NCBI RefSeq assembly: GCF_003985125.1
Contig: NZ_ML133568.1
Coordinates: 1-64,000, forward strand
Length of the DNA: 64,000 nt
DNA from: Rhizobium phaseoli
Lineage (GTDB): Bacteria; Pseudomonadota; Alphaproteobacteria; Rhizobiales; Rhizobiaceae
Direction of reading: 5' to 3'
In this document: positions 17,822 through 27,130 of the stretch, in pieces
Layout: every line of letters begins with the position of its first letter
Position numbering within the stretch: position 1 is the stretch's first letter
Notes under the pieces: model-generated
Database searches by the model: none
The model's input: the letters and a program-made list of their open reading frames with translations, nothing else
Told to the model about the DNA's origin: nothing
Translations under genes and position numbers: made by a program

Positions 17822-18453
17822 AGGCTTTTGACCTTTCGCTCTACCTCGTCCTCGATCCGGATCTCTGCGCCCGGATCGGCATGGTCGAGACCGCCCGCCT
17901 CGCCGTTGCCGGCGGCGCGACGATGGTGCAGCTGCGCGACAAACAGGCGGGGACAGCACGCATGATCGAGACCGGCCGCGCCTTGAAACAGGCGCTTGGT
18001 GGCACCGGCGCCCGCCTCATCGTCAATGACGACGTCGAGGCGGCGATCGCCATCGGCGCCGATGGCTTGCATATCGGCCAGGAGGACATGGATGCGCGCA
18101 CCGCGCGCGGGATGATCGGCCCCGACATGATCCTCGGCCTCTCGGTCGAGACCGAGGCGCTCGCCGCTGCCGTCGATCGCGATCTCGTCGATTATACCGG
18201 CGTCGGCCCGGTCTTTGAGACGCCGACCAAGGCCGACCACAAGCAGCCGATCGGCTTTGACGGTCTTGCCAGGCTGGTGCAGGTCTCGCCGGTGCCATCA
18301 GTCGCCATCGGCGGGTTGAAGGCGGAGCATGTGGCCGAAGTCTTTGCTGCCGGCGCCAAGGGGCTCGCCGTCGTCTCCGCCGTCTGCGGTACGCCGGATC
18401 CGGCGGCGGCCACCCGCCGCATCGCCGCAGAAATTCGAAAGGTCCCGGCATGA
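17818..18453 (+). CDS. thiE: Thiamine-phosphate synthase
   Basis: A 211-residue TIM-barrel enzyme joining HMP-pyrophosphate and thiazole phosphate to form thiamine phosphate. Signatures are MVQLRDKQAG, LIVNDDVEAAIAIGADGLHIGQEDM (the pyrophosphate/metal Asp region), LGLSVET, YTGVGPVFETPTK and PSVAIGGL. The ATG overlaps the thiM stop by four bases (ATGA) and its own stop overlaps thiD the same way, so all three are translationally coupled. Confidence 0.96.
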   Translation: MKAFDLSLYLVLDPDLCARIGMVETARLAVAGGATMVQLRDKQAGTARMIETGRALKQALGGTGARLIVNDDVEAAIAIGADGLHIGQEDMDARTARGMIGPDMILGLSVETEALAAAVDRDLVDYTGVGPVFETPTKADHKQPIGFDGLARLVQVSPVPSVAIGGLKAEHVAEVFAAGAKGLAVVSAVCGTPDPAAATRRIAAEIRKVPA

Positions 18454-19283
18454 TCCGCAACGTCCTCTCCATCGCCGGCTCCGATCCGTCCGGCGGCGCC
18501 GGCATCCAGGCCGACCTCAAGGCCTTTTCGGCCCGCGGCGTCTATGGCATGGCGGTGCTGACCGCGTTGACGGCGCAGAACACCCAAGGGGTCACCGGCG
18601 TGCATCTGGTGCCGCCGCAATTCGTTGCCGACCAGATCGATGCCGTCTTTGCCGATGTGCGCGTCGATGCCGTCAAGATCGGCATGATCGCCAATGCCGA
18701 GATCGCCGAGGCCGTCGCCGCCGCCCTTTCCGCAGCTCTGGCCGCAGCAACCGCCAACGGGCGCAGCATTCCCGTCGCCCTCGATCCCGTCATGATCGCC
18801 AAAGGCGGTGCTGCGCTGCTCGCGCCCGAAGCGGTCGACGTGCTGACGCTGCGGCTGCTGCCGCTTGCCACGCTTTTGACGCCGAATCTGCCGGAGGCCG
18901 CCGCACTGTTGCATCAGCCGGTCGCGACAAACCGGGCGGAGATGGCGGCGCAGGCCGAACGGCTGCGCGCTCTCGGCCCGGCCGCCGTGCTGGTCAAGGG
19001 CGGCCATCTCGACAGCGACGACAGCCCCGACGTGCTGGCCGCCGCCGACGGGCTGCACTGGTTCGAAGCCCAGCGGGTGCCGACGAAGAACACCCACGGC
19101 ACCGGATGCACACTGTCGAGCGCGCTGGCGGCCGAGCTTGCCAAGGGCGCTTCCGCGCGAGAGGCGGTCGCCATCGCCAAGGATTATCTTGCCGGCGCGG
19201 TCGCGGCGGCCGGACGCCTCACCGTCGGCTCAGGCCATGGCCCGGTGCAGCATTTTCATGCGCTCTGGAAAGACGGCGCATAA
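18450..19283 (+). CDS. thiD: HMP / HMP-phosphate kinase
   Basis: A 277-residue bifunctional kinase phosphorylating hydroxymethylpyrimidine and its monophosphate. Visible landmarks: SIAGSDPSGGAGIQADLKAF at the N-terminus, VALDPVMIAKGG, LTPNLPEAAAL and the catalytic NTHGTGCTLSSALAAELAKG. Last gene of thiMED, followed 28 bp later by a clear terminator. With ThiM and ThiE it forms a complete salvage route without de novo thiC/thiG. Confidence 0.96.
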   Translation: MIRNVLSIAGSDPSGGAGIQADLKAFSARGVYGMAVLTALTAQNTQGVTGVHLVPPQFVADQIDAVFADVRVDAVKIGMIANAEIAEAVAAALSAALAAATANGRSIPVALDPVMIAKGGAALLAPEAVDVLTLRLLPLATLLTPNLPEAAALLHQPVATNRAEMAAQAERLRALGPAAVLVKGGHLDSDDSPDVLAAADGLHWFEAQRVPTKNTHGTGCTLSSALAAELAKGASAREAVAIAKDYLAGAVAAAGRLTVGSGHGPVQHFHALWKDGA

Positions 19284-19310
19284 GCGCTCACCGACGAACA
19301 GCGCCCATCG

Positions 19311-19338
19311 AACGGCCCGGTCTCCCCGGGCCGTTTTC
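19311..19338 (+). terminator. Rho-independent terminator of thiMED
   Basis: AACGGCCCGG-N5-CCGGGCCGTT followed by TT: a 10-bp GC-rich stem, a tight loop and a short T-run, 28 bp after the thiD stop. Confidence 0.85.
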
Positions 19339-19460
19339 GCCTGTGCCAGCCACCCTGCGTTAAGAGCGCAGCCAGAGCGGCTGAATCACCGGCGCTGATT
19401 GAAAAACCCTGTTGACAAGCCCGGCGAGATGGCCAAGTCTATGACATAAGAGGGGTATAT

Positions 19461-19478
19461 ATTCCGTAACAACGGAAT
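19461..19478. promoter_or_regulatory. Palindrome upstream of the GNAT/GH3/importer operon
   Basis: ATTCCGT-aaca-ACGGAAT is a perfect 7-bp inverted repeat that ends 4 bp before the AGGAGG ribosome-binding site of the GNAT gene. It is a good candidate operator for the 19.5-26.4 kb operon, or a small leader hairpin. Confidence 0.5.
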
Positions 19479-19495
19479 AATAGGAGGAATGTCGG

Positions 19496-19975
19496 GTGCC
19501 GGACCTGCTTGTGAGCCTTTACTCCACGCAGCTCGCCGAGCTGAAACAGAGAGCCGACAGCGTCGGCGCCTCCATCCGCCCGGCCCTCCCCCCGGAACTG
19601 CATCTCGTCGTCAACTGGGTTCGCGAACGGTTCAGCGAGAATTGGGCAAGCGAGGTCTCGGTCGCCTTCTCCCGCCAGCCCGTCGCCTGCCTGATCGCCA
19701 TCGAAGGCCGTGAGCTGCTCGGCTTTGCCTGCTACGACACGACGGCGCGCGGCTTCTTCGGCCCGACCGGCGTTGACCCGCAAGCGCGCGGCAAGGGCGT
19801 CGGCCTCGCTTTATTTTCCGCCTGCCTTCAGACCATGAAGACGCTTGGCCATGCCTATGCCTTTATCGGCGATGCCGGCCCCGTCGATTTCTACGCCCGA
19901 ACCGCCGGAGCCGTCACCATCCCCGCCCCCGACAAGGGCATTTACGAAGGCATGCTGAGAAGTATGCCGAAATGA
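19496..19975 (+). CDS. GNAT-family N-acetyltransferase
   Basis: A 159-residue GNAT acetyltransferase; the acetyl-CoA site is the segment GVDPQARGKGVGLALFSACL (about 86-105), the usual Q/RxxGxG/A motif. The start is a GTG at 19496 with AGGAGG eight bases upstream; an ATG at 19489 is out of frame. It is first of a plus-strand run with the GH3 enzyme and the second Dpp/Opp importer, so amino-sugar substrates are plausible but unproven. Confidence 0.85.
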   Translation: MPDLLVSLYSTQLAELKQRADSVGASIRPALPPELHLVVNWVRERFSENWASEVSVAFSRQPVACLIAIEGRELLGFACYDTTARGFFGPTGVDPQARGKGVGLALFSACLQTMKTLGHAYAFIGDAGPVDFYARTAGAVTIPAPDKGIYEGMLRSMPK

Positions 19976-19999
19976 CCATCTGATCCCGGAGTTATAGAC

Positions 20000-21022
20000 T
20001 TGTCCTCGACCCCGCTCGCCCTTTTTGTCGGCCTTCCCAATCCCGTTCTTTCGGATGATGAATTTGCGCTGTTTCGCGAGACAAATCCGCTCGGCCTCTT
20101 CGTCGGCCGGCGCAACCAGCGCGAGCCGGAGCAGACGAAACGGCTGATCGAGCGCTTTCGCGAAGCCGTTGGCCGCAACGACGCCCCCGTCTTTACCGAC
20201 CAGGAGGGCGGGCGCGTCCAGCACCTCGATGCCGGCCCCTGGCCGCTATTCCGCAGCTTCGGGCAGTTTGCCGAACTGGCGCGCCGCGATGTCGAGCTCG
20301 GCAAGAAAGCATTGCGCCTTTCCTCCCAGGCCATGGGCGCGATGATGACGGAACTGGGCCTTTCGAGCGGCTGCTCGCCCGTTCTCGACCTCGTCTTCGA
20401 GACGACGAGCGCGGTCATCGGCGCCCGCTCCTTCGGCCCCGATCCCGATGTCATCGCCGCCCTCGGCCGCGAGGTGGTCGACGGCCTGCTCGAGACCGGC
20501 AACATGCCCGTGATGAAGCATATTCCCGGGCATGGCCGGGCAACGCTCGATTCCCACAAGGAGCGGCCGGTGGTCGATGCCAGCCGCGAAACGCTCACCG
20601 CCACCGATTTCAAACCCTTCGTCGCGCTGAAGGATACGCCCTGGGCCATGGTCGCCCATGTCGTCTATTCGGCCTACGACAAGGAGCTGCCGGCCTCCGT
20701 CTCGCCGGTCATGCACGACGTGATCCGCAACGATCTCGGCTATGACGGCGTGCTGATCTCCGACTGCATCTTCATGGAATCGCTTTCCGGCACATTGCCG
20801 GAACGCGTCGAACAGGTGCTCGACGCCGGCTTCGACATCGCGCTCCACAGCCATGGCGATCTCAGACAAAGCGAAGCCGCCGCCAAGGCCGCCCGGCCAC
20901 TGACGGACGCTGCGCTCAAACGCATTGCCGCCGGCAAGGCCCGCCTCGGCAGCCTCAAGGTCGATGTCCGCGCCGCCTACCGCCAAGTTGAAGACATGTT
21001 TGCCAGCGCCTTGGTCTCCTGA
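20000..21022 (+). CDS. GH3 beta-N-acetylhexosaminidase-like (NagZ family)
   Basis: A 340-residue glycoside hydrolase family 3 protein of the NagZ group. These enzymes remove terminal GlcNAc from muropeptides or chito-oligosaccharides. The NagZ general acid/base loop KHIPGHGRATLDSH (about 172-185) has the His and Asp-Ser-His, and the nucleophile Asp is in GVLISDCIFMES. FTDQEGGRVQHL is the family N-terminal motif. No signal peptide, so it is cytoplasmic. The start is a TTG at 20000 with GGAG nine bases before it. The adjacent importer suggests it cleaves an imported disaccharide or muropeptide. Confidence 0.88.
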   Translation: MSSTPLALFVGLPNPVLSDDEFALFRETNPLGLFVGRRNQREPEQTKRLIERFREAVGRNDAPVFTDQEGGRVQHLDAGPWPLFRSFGQFAELARRDVELGKKALRLSSQAMGAMMTELGLSSGCSPVLDLVFETTSAVIGARSFGPDPDVIAALGREVVDGLLETGNMPVMKHIPGHGRATLDSHKERPVVDASRETLTATDFKPFVALKDTPWAMVAHVVYSAYDKELPASVSPVMHDVIRNDLGYDGVLISDCIFMESLSGTLPERVEQVLDAGFDIALHSHGDLRQSEAAAKAARPLTDAALKRIAAGKARLGSLKVDVRAAYRQVEDMFASALVS

Positions 21023-21066
21023 CCGGCGCACCATCTCTCACCGCATAAGAAAAAGGGGAATAGAAC

Positions 21067-22713
21067 ATGAAAAAATATCTTCTAGCAGCCGCTGCCCTGA
21101 CACTGCTTTCGGGCTCCGCCATGGCGCAAACGGTGTTGACGGCCAATATCGAACCGGCGACGACCTGGGTGCGCAACTTCAATCCGTTCAATCAGACATC
21201 GGCGCGCCAGTCGACGCTCGATTTCATCTATGAGCCGCTGGTTATTTTCAATCGCTTCGACAGCAACAAACCGGTCTACCGTCTGGCCGAAAGCTTCAAG
21301 CTTTCCGACGACCTGAAGAGCATCGATTTCAAGCTGCGCCCCGACCTGAAATGGTCCGATGGCAAGCCGCTGACCTCAGCCGACGTCACCTTCACCTATG
21401 CCTATCTGAAGAAATTCCCGGCGCTCGACTTCGTCAGCATCTGGAGCTTCGTCACGGACGTCAAAGCCGTCGATGCCCAGACCGTGCGCTTCACGCTCGC
21501 CAATCCGAGCTCTCTCGCCGCCGAGCAGATCTCGCAGCTGCCGATCGTTCCGGAACATGTCTGGAAGGATGTCGCAGATCCCGTCACCTTCGCCAACGAG
21601 AATCCGGTCGGCAGCGGACCGCTGACCGAGGTCCCGCGTTTCACCGGCCAGACCTACGACCAGTGCCGCAACCCGAACTATTGGGACAATGCGCATCTGA
21701 AGGTCGATTGCATGCGCTTCCCGCAGCTGGCCGACAACAACCAGATGCTGACGGCAACGGCCGACGGCACGCTCGACTGGGGCGTCTCCTTCATTCCCGA
21801 CATCGACAATGTCTATGTTTCGAAGGACCCGGCGCATTTCCACTACTGGTATTCGCCGAGCAGCATGGTCGCCTTCCTGTTCAACCTGGAAACCGCGAAC
21901 GAAAACAACAAGAAGGCCTTCAACGACGTAAAATTCCGCCGCGCCGCCTCGATGGCGCTCGACCGCAAGACGATGATCGACGTCGCCGGCTACGGCTATC
22001 CGACGCTGAACGAAGATCCCGGCCTGATGGGCGAGCTTTACAAGAGCTGGTCGGATCCGTCGGTCAAAGCCGACTTCGGCAAGTTCGCGACCTATGACGC
22101 CGACGCCGCCAAGGCGCTGCTCGACGAGGCCGGCTACAAGGACAAGGACGGCGACGGCTTCCGCGACAATCCGGACGGCAGCAAGATCTCCTTCTCGATC
22201 ATCGTGCCGAATTCCTGGACGGACTGGATCGACACCGTCAACATCGCCGTCGAAGGCATGCAGGCGGTCGGCATCGACGCCAAGATCGAGACGCCTGAGG
22301 AGGCCGTCTGGACCGGCAACCTGATCAACGGCAGCTTCGATGCGGCGATCAACAGCCTGCCGGCCTCGGCCTCGCCCTACTATCCCTATAAGCGCGCCTT
22401 CAGCGCCTCGGACAAGGGCAAGACCCGTTTCACCGCGCAGCGCTGGTTCAACCCCGATGTCGAGAAACTCGTTACCGAGTTCACCCAGACCGCCGACCTT
22501 GCCACGCAGAAAGAGGTGATGAACAAGGCGCAGCGCATCGTCGCCGAAAACATGCCCGTGATTCCGGTGTTCAACAATCCGAACTGGTATCAGTACAACA
22601 CCAAGCGCTTCACCGGCTGGTCGACCAAGGAAAATCCCTTCGTCAATCCGTCGATCTCGCGCACCAATCCGGCACGCCTCTTGAACCTGCTCGCGCTCGA
22701 GCCGGTCAAGTAA
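21067..22713 (+). CDS. Periplasmic binding protein, family 5 (possible glycoside importer)
   Basis: A 548-residue SBP_bac_5 protein with a Sec signal peptide (MKKYLLAAAALTLLSGSAMA, cleavage at AMA-Q). The mature N-terminus and aromatic-rich sequence (TTWVRNFNPFNQ, FHYWYSPSSMVAFLFN) resemble the sub-group that binds beta-glycosides such as chitobiose or cellobiose rather than peptides. AGGGGAAT precedes the ATG. It is followed by a long inverted repeat and then two permease and two ATPase genes. The link to the GH3 gene supports an amino-sugar ligand; this is inference. Confidence 0.88.
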   Translation: MKKYLLAAAALTLLSGSAMAQTVLTANIEPATTWVRNFNPFNQTSARQSTLDFIYEPLVIFNRFDSNKPVYRLAESFKLSDDLKSIDFKLRPDLKWSDGKPLTSADVTFTYAYLKKFPALDFVSIWSFVTDVKAVDAQTVRFTLANPSSLAAEQISQLPIVPEHVWKDVADPVTFANENPVGSGPLTEVPRFTGQTYDQCRNPNYWDNAHLKVDCMRFPQLADNNQMLTATADGTLDWGVSFIPDIDNVYVSKDPAHFHYWYSPSSMVAFLFNLETANENNKKAFNDVKFRRAASMALDRKTMIDVAGYGYPTLNEDPGLMGELYKSWSDPSVKADFGKFATYDADAAKALLDEAGYKDKDGDGFRDNPDGSKISFSIIVPNSWTDWIDTVNIAVEGMQAVGIDAKIETPEEAVWTGNLINGSFDAAINSLPASASPYYPYKRAFSASDKGKTRFTAQRWFNPDVEKLVTEFTQTADLATQKEVMNKAQRIVAENMPVIPVFNNPNWYQYNTKRFTGWSTKENPFVNPSISRTNPARLLNLLALEPVK

Positions 22714-22726
22714 GCATCATCCTCCC

Positions 22727-22805
22727 GGGAGCGGCGTCAGACACTGATGCCGAAAAGCGTAAGCGGTTTCCGATGAGATCATCCTCATCCGGAAGCGCCG
22801 CTCCC
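22727..22805 (+). repeat. Long-stem repeat element between binding-protein and permease genes
   Basis: GGGAGCGGCG (22727-22736) and CGCCGCTCCC (22796-22805) form a perfect 10-bp outer stem. Inside lie ccgaaaagcg...cggtttccg and the small palindrome GATGAGATCATCCTCATC. The layout resembles rhizobial REP/RIME-type elements. Within this operon it should stabilise the upstream binding-protein mRNA or dampen read-through. Confidence 0.6.
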
Positions 22806-22822
22806 GTCACGACGGAGTTTCC

Positions 22823-23800
22823 ATGGCTTTCCTGCTTCGCCGCCTCGTCTTCTACATGGCAGCCTTCATCGCAGCAGCGACGATCAATTTCTTCCTGCCG
22901 CGGCTGATGCCGGGCGACCCCGTGCAGATCATGTTCTCGAGCGCCGGCACCGAATTGCCGCCGGAAAGCCTGCAGGCGCTGAAGCTGACCTTCGGCTTCG
23001 TCGACGGGCCGCTCTGGCAGCAATATCTCACCTATCTCGGCAGCATCTTCACCGGCGATCTCGGCCGTTCGATCAAATATTTCCCGCTGCCGGTCACCTC
23101 GGTGCTCGGCCATGCCCTCGTCTGGACCGTCGCCCTGATGGGAACGGCGACGATCGTCAGCTTTGCGCTCGGCACCCTCCTCGGCATCGTCGCTGCCTGG
23201 CGCCGCGGCAGCAGGTTCGACGTCGTCGTCTCCGTCGGCGCGATCTTCGCGACCTCCGTGCCGGCCGTCGTCACTTCGCTGATCGTGCTCTTCATCTTCG
23301 GCTTCACGCTCGGCTGGTTCCCGAACGGCTATGCCGCCGATCCCTCGCTCGATCCTGCCTTCAGCCTGCAATATATCGGCAGCGTCGCCTATCACGGCAT
23401 CCTGCCGATGGTCACGCTCTGCACCGTGCTGATCGGCGGCTTCACCGTCACCATGCGCAACAACATGATCAACCTGCTCGGCGAGGACTATATCGTCATG
23501 GCTCGCGCCAAGGGCCTGTCCGACCGGCATGTGATGCTCTGGTATGCCGCGCGCAACGCCCTGCTGCCGACCGTCTCCAGCCTTGCCATCGCGATCGGCA
23601 CCATTCTCGGCGGCTCGCTGGTGACGGAGGTCGTCTACAACTATCCCGGCCTCGGCAACATTCTCTACCAGGCGATCCTCGCCCGCGATTACCCCGTCAT
23701 CCAAGGCCAGCTGCTCATCATGACCGCGACCATGCTGATCGCCAATTTCATCGTCGACGTCAGTTATATCCTGCTCGACCCGCGGCTGAAGGGAGCATGA
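22823..23800 (+). CDS. Dipeptide-type ABC permease (DppB-like)
   Basis: A 325-residue DppB-family inner-membrane permease with six membrane segments; N-terminal MAFLLRRLVFYMAAFIAA and LMPGDPVQ are family-typical, and the EAA loop is MARAKGLSDRHVMLWYAARN. ACGGAGTTTCC precedes the ATG. One base separates it from the next permease gene. Confidence 0.92.
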   Translation: MAFLLRRLVFYMAAFIAAATINFFLPRLMPGDPVQIMFSSAGTELPPESLQALKLTFGFVDGPLWQQYLTYLGSIFTGDLGRSIKYFPLPVTSVLGHALVWTVALMGTATIVSFALGTLLGIVAAWRRGSRFDVVVSVGAIFATSVPAVVTSLIVLFIFGFTLGWFPNGYAADPSLDPAFSLQYIGSVAYHGILPMVTLCTVLIGGFTVTMRNNMINLLGEDYIVMARAKGLSDRHVMLWYAARNALLPTVSSLAIAIGTILGGSLVTEVVYNYPGLGNILYQAILARDYPVIQGQLLIMTATMLIANFIVDVSYILLDPRLKGA

Positions 23801-23801
23801 G

Positions 23802-24680
23802 ATGAAGACCCTGCTTCGAAACCGCAAGGCGCTCACCGGCCTCGTCATCATCGCCGTCATCGTCATCGTCGCGATCGCCGCGCCGCTGCTGACGCATTAC
23901 GATCCCGCCGCCCGCACCGGCCGGCCGCATCAGCCGCCGTCGCTCGACCATATTCTCGGCACCACCCGCATCGGCCAGGATGTCTTCGCCCGGCTGATCT
24001 ATGGCGCCCGCACCTCGCTCGCCGTCGGTTTCGGCGCCGGCCTGCTGATCACGCTCGCCGGCACCGCGCTCGGCATCATCGCCGGCTATCGCGGCGGCAA
24101 GACCGACGAGATCATCAGCTTCTTCACCAACATGGTGCTGGTCGTTCCCAACCTGCCTTTGCTGCTGGTGCTCGCCGCCTTCATCGGCCAGGCAAGCCCC
24201 GTCGTCATCGCGCTGATCCTCGGCGCGACCTCCTGGGCCTGGGGCGCCCGCGTCACCCGCGCCGAGACGCTTTCCGTCAAGCACAAGGACTTCGTCAAAT
24301 CCGCCGAGATGATGGGCGAGCCGCAATGGCGCATCATGACATTCGAGATCTTCCCCAACGTGATATCGATCGTCGGCATCAATTTCATCGGCAGCGTCAT
24401 CTTCGCCATCATCACCGAGGCGACGCTGGAATTTCTCGGCCTCGGGGATCCCCGCGCGATCTCCTGGGGCAGCATGCTCTACAACGCGCAGAAGGCCTCG
24501 GCCCTCTCGGTCGGCGCCTGGTGGGACATCCTCACCCCCTGCTCCGCGCTCGCCTTCCTCGGCATCGGCATGTCGCTCCTCAATTTCGCCGTCGACGAGA
24601 TCGCCAATCCGCGGCTGCGCACCGGCAATCATCTGAAGCGCTGGTCGCTGCTCGTTCGTTCCGGGGAGGGACGCCTGTGA
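23802..24680 (+). CDS. Dipeptide-type ABC permease (DppC-like)
   Basis: A 292-residue DppC-family permease. N-terminal hydrophobic segment LTGLVIIAVIVIVAIAAPLL, the OppC-type segment LGTTRIGQDVFARLIYGART, and the EAA loop KSAEMMGEPQWRIMTFEIFPN are visible. Its stop overlaps the GTG start of the first ATPase gene (GTGA). Confidence 0.92.
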   Translation: MKTLLRNRKALTGLVIIAVIVIVAIAAPLLTHYDPAARTGRPHQPPSLDHILGTTRIGQDVFARLIYGARTSLAVGFGAGLLITLAGTALGIIAGYRGGKTDEIISFFTNMVLVVPNLPLLLVLAAFIGQASPVVIALILGATSWAWGARVTRAETLSVKHKDFVKSAEMMGEPQWRIMTFEIFPNVISIVGINFIGSVIFAIITEATLEFLGLGDPRAISWGSMLYNAQKASALSVGAWWDILTPCSALAFLGIGMSLLNFAVDEIANPRLRTGNHLKRWSLLVRSGEGRL

Positions 24681-25480
24681 CGCAGCCGCTGCTCTCGGTG
24701 AGGAATCTCACCATCGACTATATCGGCGAGGAGAAGGATTTCCGCGCCGTCGACGACGTCAGCTTCGATGTCGCGCCGGGCGAAGTCTTCGGTCTCGCCG
24801 GCGAATCCGGCTGCGGCAAGAGCACCATCGCCTTCGCCGTCAGCCGCCTGCACAGGCCGCCGGCGCTGATCCGCAAGGAGAGTCGCATCCTGCTCGACGG
24901 CCGCGACGTGCTCGGCCTCGACCAGCAGGCCCTTGCCGCCTTCCGCTGGCGCCAGGTCGCCATGGTCTTCCAGAGCGCCATGAATTCGCTGAACCCGGTG
25001 CTGCGCATCGAGGCGCAATTCTATGATCTGCTGCGCACTCATAAGGGCATGAGCCGAATGCAAGCCCGCGAGCGCACCGCCGAGATGCTGACGCTCGTCG
25101 ATATCGCGCCGGACCGCATGCGCGACTATCCGCACCAGTTTTCCGGCGGCATGCGCCAGCGCATCGTCATCGCCATCTGCATGGCGCTCGACCCGAAACT
25201 CGTCATCATGGACGAGCCGACGACGGCGCTTGACGTCGTCGTTCAGCGCGAGATCCTGCAGCGCATCAACGAGCTGCGCCGCCGCTTCGGCTTCTCCGTG
25301 CTGTTCATCACCCATGATCTCGGCCTGATGGTGCAATTCTGCGACCGCATCGGCATCATGCTATCAGGCAGGCTGGTGGAGCAAAACACCGCCGAAGCGA
25401 TCTACCGGACGCCGCAGCATGATTACACGAAGAAGCTCTGGGCCTCCTTCCCCTCGCTGCATGGAGGCGTGCTGCTGTGA
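24677..25480 (+). CDS. Peptide-type ABC ATPase (DppD-like)
   Basis: A 267-residue ATPase with Walker [11 protein letters not shown]-loop [12 protein letters not shown], signature FSGGMRQRI and Walker [13 protein letters not shown]. The start is a GTG at 24677 forming a GTGA overlap with the permease stop; GGGAGGGACG provides the SD. First of two single-domain ATPases, unlike the fused version at 8785-10620. Confidence 0.92.
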   Translation: MTQPLLSVRNLTIDYIGEEKDFRAVDDVSFDVAPGEVFGLAGESGCGKSTIAFAVSRLHRPPALIRKESRILLDGRDVLGLDQQALAAFRWRQVAMVFQSAMNSLNPVLRIEAQFYDLLRTHKGMSRMQARERTAEMLTLVDIAPDRMRDYPHQFSGGMRQRIVIAICMALDPKLVIMDEPTTALDVVVQREILQRINELRRRFGFSVLFITHDLGLMVQFCDRIGIMLSGRLVEQNTAEAIYRTPQHDYTKKLWASFPSLHGGVLL

Positions 25481-26376
25481 CTGATGCCATTCTCGCACTC
25501 GACACGGTGACGAAGACCTTCGGTCATGGCGCGTCCGCCGTTCATGCTGCCCGCTCGATCTCCTTTTCGCTGCGCGCTGGCCGGGCACTGGCGCTCGTCG
25601 GCGAATCCGGCAGCGGCAAGACTACCTGCGCCCGCATGGCGATGCGCGAATATCTGCCGACATCAGGCCGTATTCTCTACAAGGGCCGGCCGGTCGAGAC
25701 GGCGAATTCCGCTGAAATCGCCCGCTACCGCCGCTCGGTGCAGATGATCTTTCAGGATCCCTTCGCCTCGCTGAACCCCGCCCATACCATCGCGCACCAC
25801 CTCCGCCGGCCGCTGAAACTGCATCGCCCTGATATCAAGGGGACGGAGATCGATGTCACCATCCGCGAACTGCTGCAGCGCGTCAGGCTCGATCCCGATC
25901 TCGTTGCGCCGAAATATCCGCATGAGCTCTCCGGCGGCCAGCGCCAGCGCGTCAATATCGCCCGTGCGCTTGCCGTCAGACCGGAGGTGATCGTCGCCGA
26001 CGAACCGACCTCGATGCTCGACGTCTCGGTGCGCCTCGGCGTCCTCAACCTGTTGAACGAGATGAAGCAGCAGATGAATCTCGGCCTGCTCTACATCACC
26101 CATGATATCGCCACCGCCCGTTATGTCGCCGAGGACATCGCTGTCATGTACGCCGGCCAGATCGTCGAATGGGGGAGCACCGCCCGGGTGATCGACAATC
26201 CGCTGCATTCCTATACCAGGCTGTTGCTCTCGGCTGTGCCGGATCCCGATGTCCGTTTCGACGATCCGAAGGCGCGGCTGAGGCCCGATGAGGTCAACGA
26301 TATCCGCCGACGTTCGGCCGCGCCGCGGGACGATATCGTCGAAGTGGAGCCGGAGCATTTCATGCGGATGGTCTGA
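25477..26376 (+). CDS. Peptide-type ABC ATPase (DppF-like)
   Basis: A 299-residue ATPase with Walker A GESGSGKTT, Q-loop FQDPFASLNP, signature LSGGQRQRV and Walker B VIVADEPTSMLD, plus a C-terminal extension typical of the Opp/Dpp group. GTG start at 25477 overlaps the previous stop (GTGA). It is the last gene of the GNAT-GH3-importer run. Confidence 0.92.
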   Translation: MTDAILALDTVTKTFGHGASAVHAARSISFSLRAGRALALVGESGSGKTTCARMAMREYLPTSGRILYKGRPVETANSAEIARYRRSVQMIFQDPFASLNPAHTIAHHLRRPLKLHRPDIKGTEIDVTIRELLQRVRLDPDLVAPKYPHELSGGQRQRVNIARALAVRPEVIVADEPTSMLDVSVRLGVLNLLNEMKQQMNLGLLYITHDIATARYVAEDIAVMYAGQIVEWGSTARVIDNPLHSYTRLLLSAVPDPDVRFDDPKARLRPDEVNDIRRRSAAPRDDIVEVEPEHFMRMV

Positions 26377-26446
26377 CGCCGGTTTGCTGGTTTCGCTCCT
26401 CTGCCTGTGCTAGGGGACGCTTTCTTCAGATGAAGGCGAAACCATC

Positions 26447-27124
26447 ATGCTGCCCTGGATTCAACTCGATTCCGCGACCATTCCCGGCGAAGGCGGCGAG
26501 TTGCGCCTGAAGCAGCGCGGCAGCGAGTTCTCGATCATGCTCGGCGCCAACGAGTTGATGAACAGCCGCCTCAGCGGCTCGGAAGAGGCGCTGGCGACCC
26601 TCTCCTGGGAGCGGATCAAGACGCAGCCGAAGCCGAGGATCCTGATCGGCGGGCTCGGCATGGGTTTCACCCTGCGCGCCGCTCTCGCCGGCCTTCCCGA
26701 GGATGCCGGCGTCACCGTCGCCGAACTGGTGCCGGCCGTCGTCGCCTGGGCGCGCGGGCCGATGGCCGAGGTGTTCAAGGGCTGTCTCGACGATCCCCGC
26801 GTCGGCATCCATCAGGGCGATGTCGGGGAAGCGATCCGTGCCGGCAAGAACGCCTATGATGCGATCCTGCTCGATGTCGACAATGGACCGGATGGGCTGA
26901 CCCGCAAATCCAACGACCGGCTCTACGATTTCGCCGGCTTGCGCGCCGCCCGCGAGGCGCTTCGCCCCGGCGGCGTGCTCGCCGTCTGGTCGTCCGGCCC
27001 CGATCCGGATTTCACACGGCGCCTCAAGGACAGCGGCTTTTCCGTCGATGTCGTCAATGCCCGCGCCGGCCGCAAACGCGGCGCCCGCCACGTGATCTGG
27101 CTTGCCGTCAAATCGGCCGGCTGA
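26447..27124 (+). CDS. Spermidine-synthase-like SAM-binding protein
   Basis: A 225-residue Rossmann-fold protein of the SpeE-like group. The nucleotide-binding motif is ILIGGLGMGFTLRAAL (about 65-80); VAELVPAVVAWARG and YDAILLDVDNGPDG match the spermidine-synthase layout. It lacks the N-terminal domain and aminopropyl-acceptor residues of true synthases, so a general methyltransferase or unknown role is more likely. ATG at 26447; the 70-bp gap upstream has GGTTTCGC/GCGAAACC inverted arms. It is convergent with the aldolase gene. Confidence 0.75.
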   Translation: MLPWIQLDSATIPGEGGELRLKQRGSEFSIMLGANELMNSRLSGSEEALATLSWERIKTQPKPRILIGGLGMGFTLRAALAGLPEDAGVTVAELVPAVVAWARGPMAEVFKGCLDDPRVGIHQGDVGEAIRAGKNAYDAILLDVDNGPDGLTRKSNDRLYDFAGLRAAREALRPGGVLAVWSSGPDPDFTRRLKDSGFSVDVVNARAGRKRGARHVIWLAVKSAG

Positions 27125-27130
27125 CGAAGA

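Noticed and set aside
19489..19713. ATG start at 19489 close to the AGGAGG site before the GNAT gene.
   Set aside because: It opens a different frame with no domain; the GNAT frame begins at the GTG at 19496.
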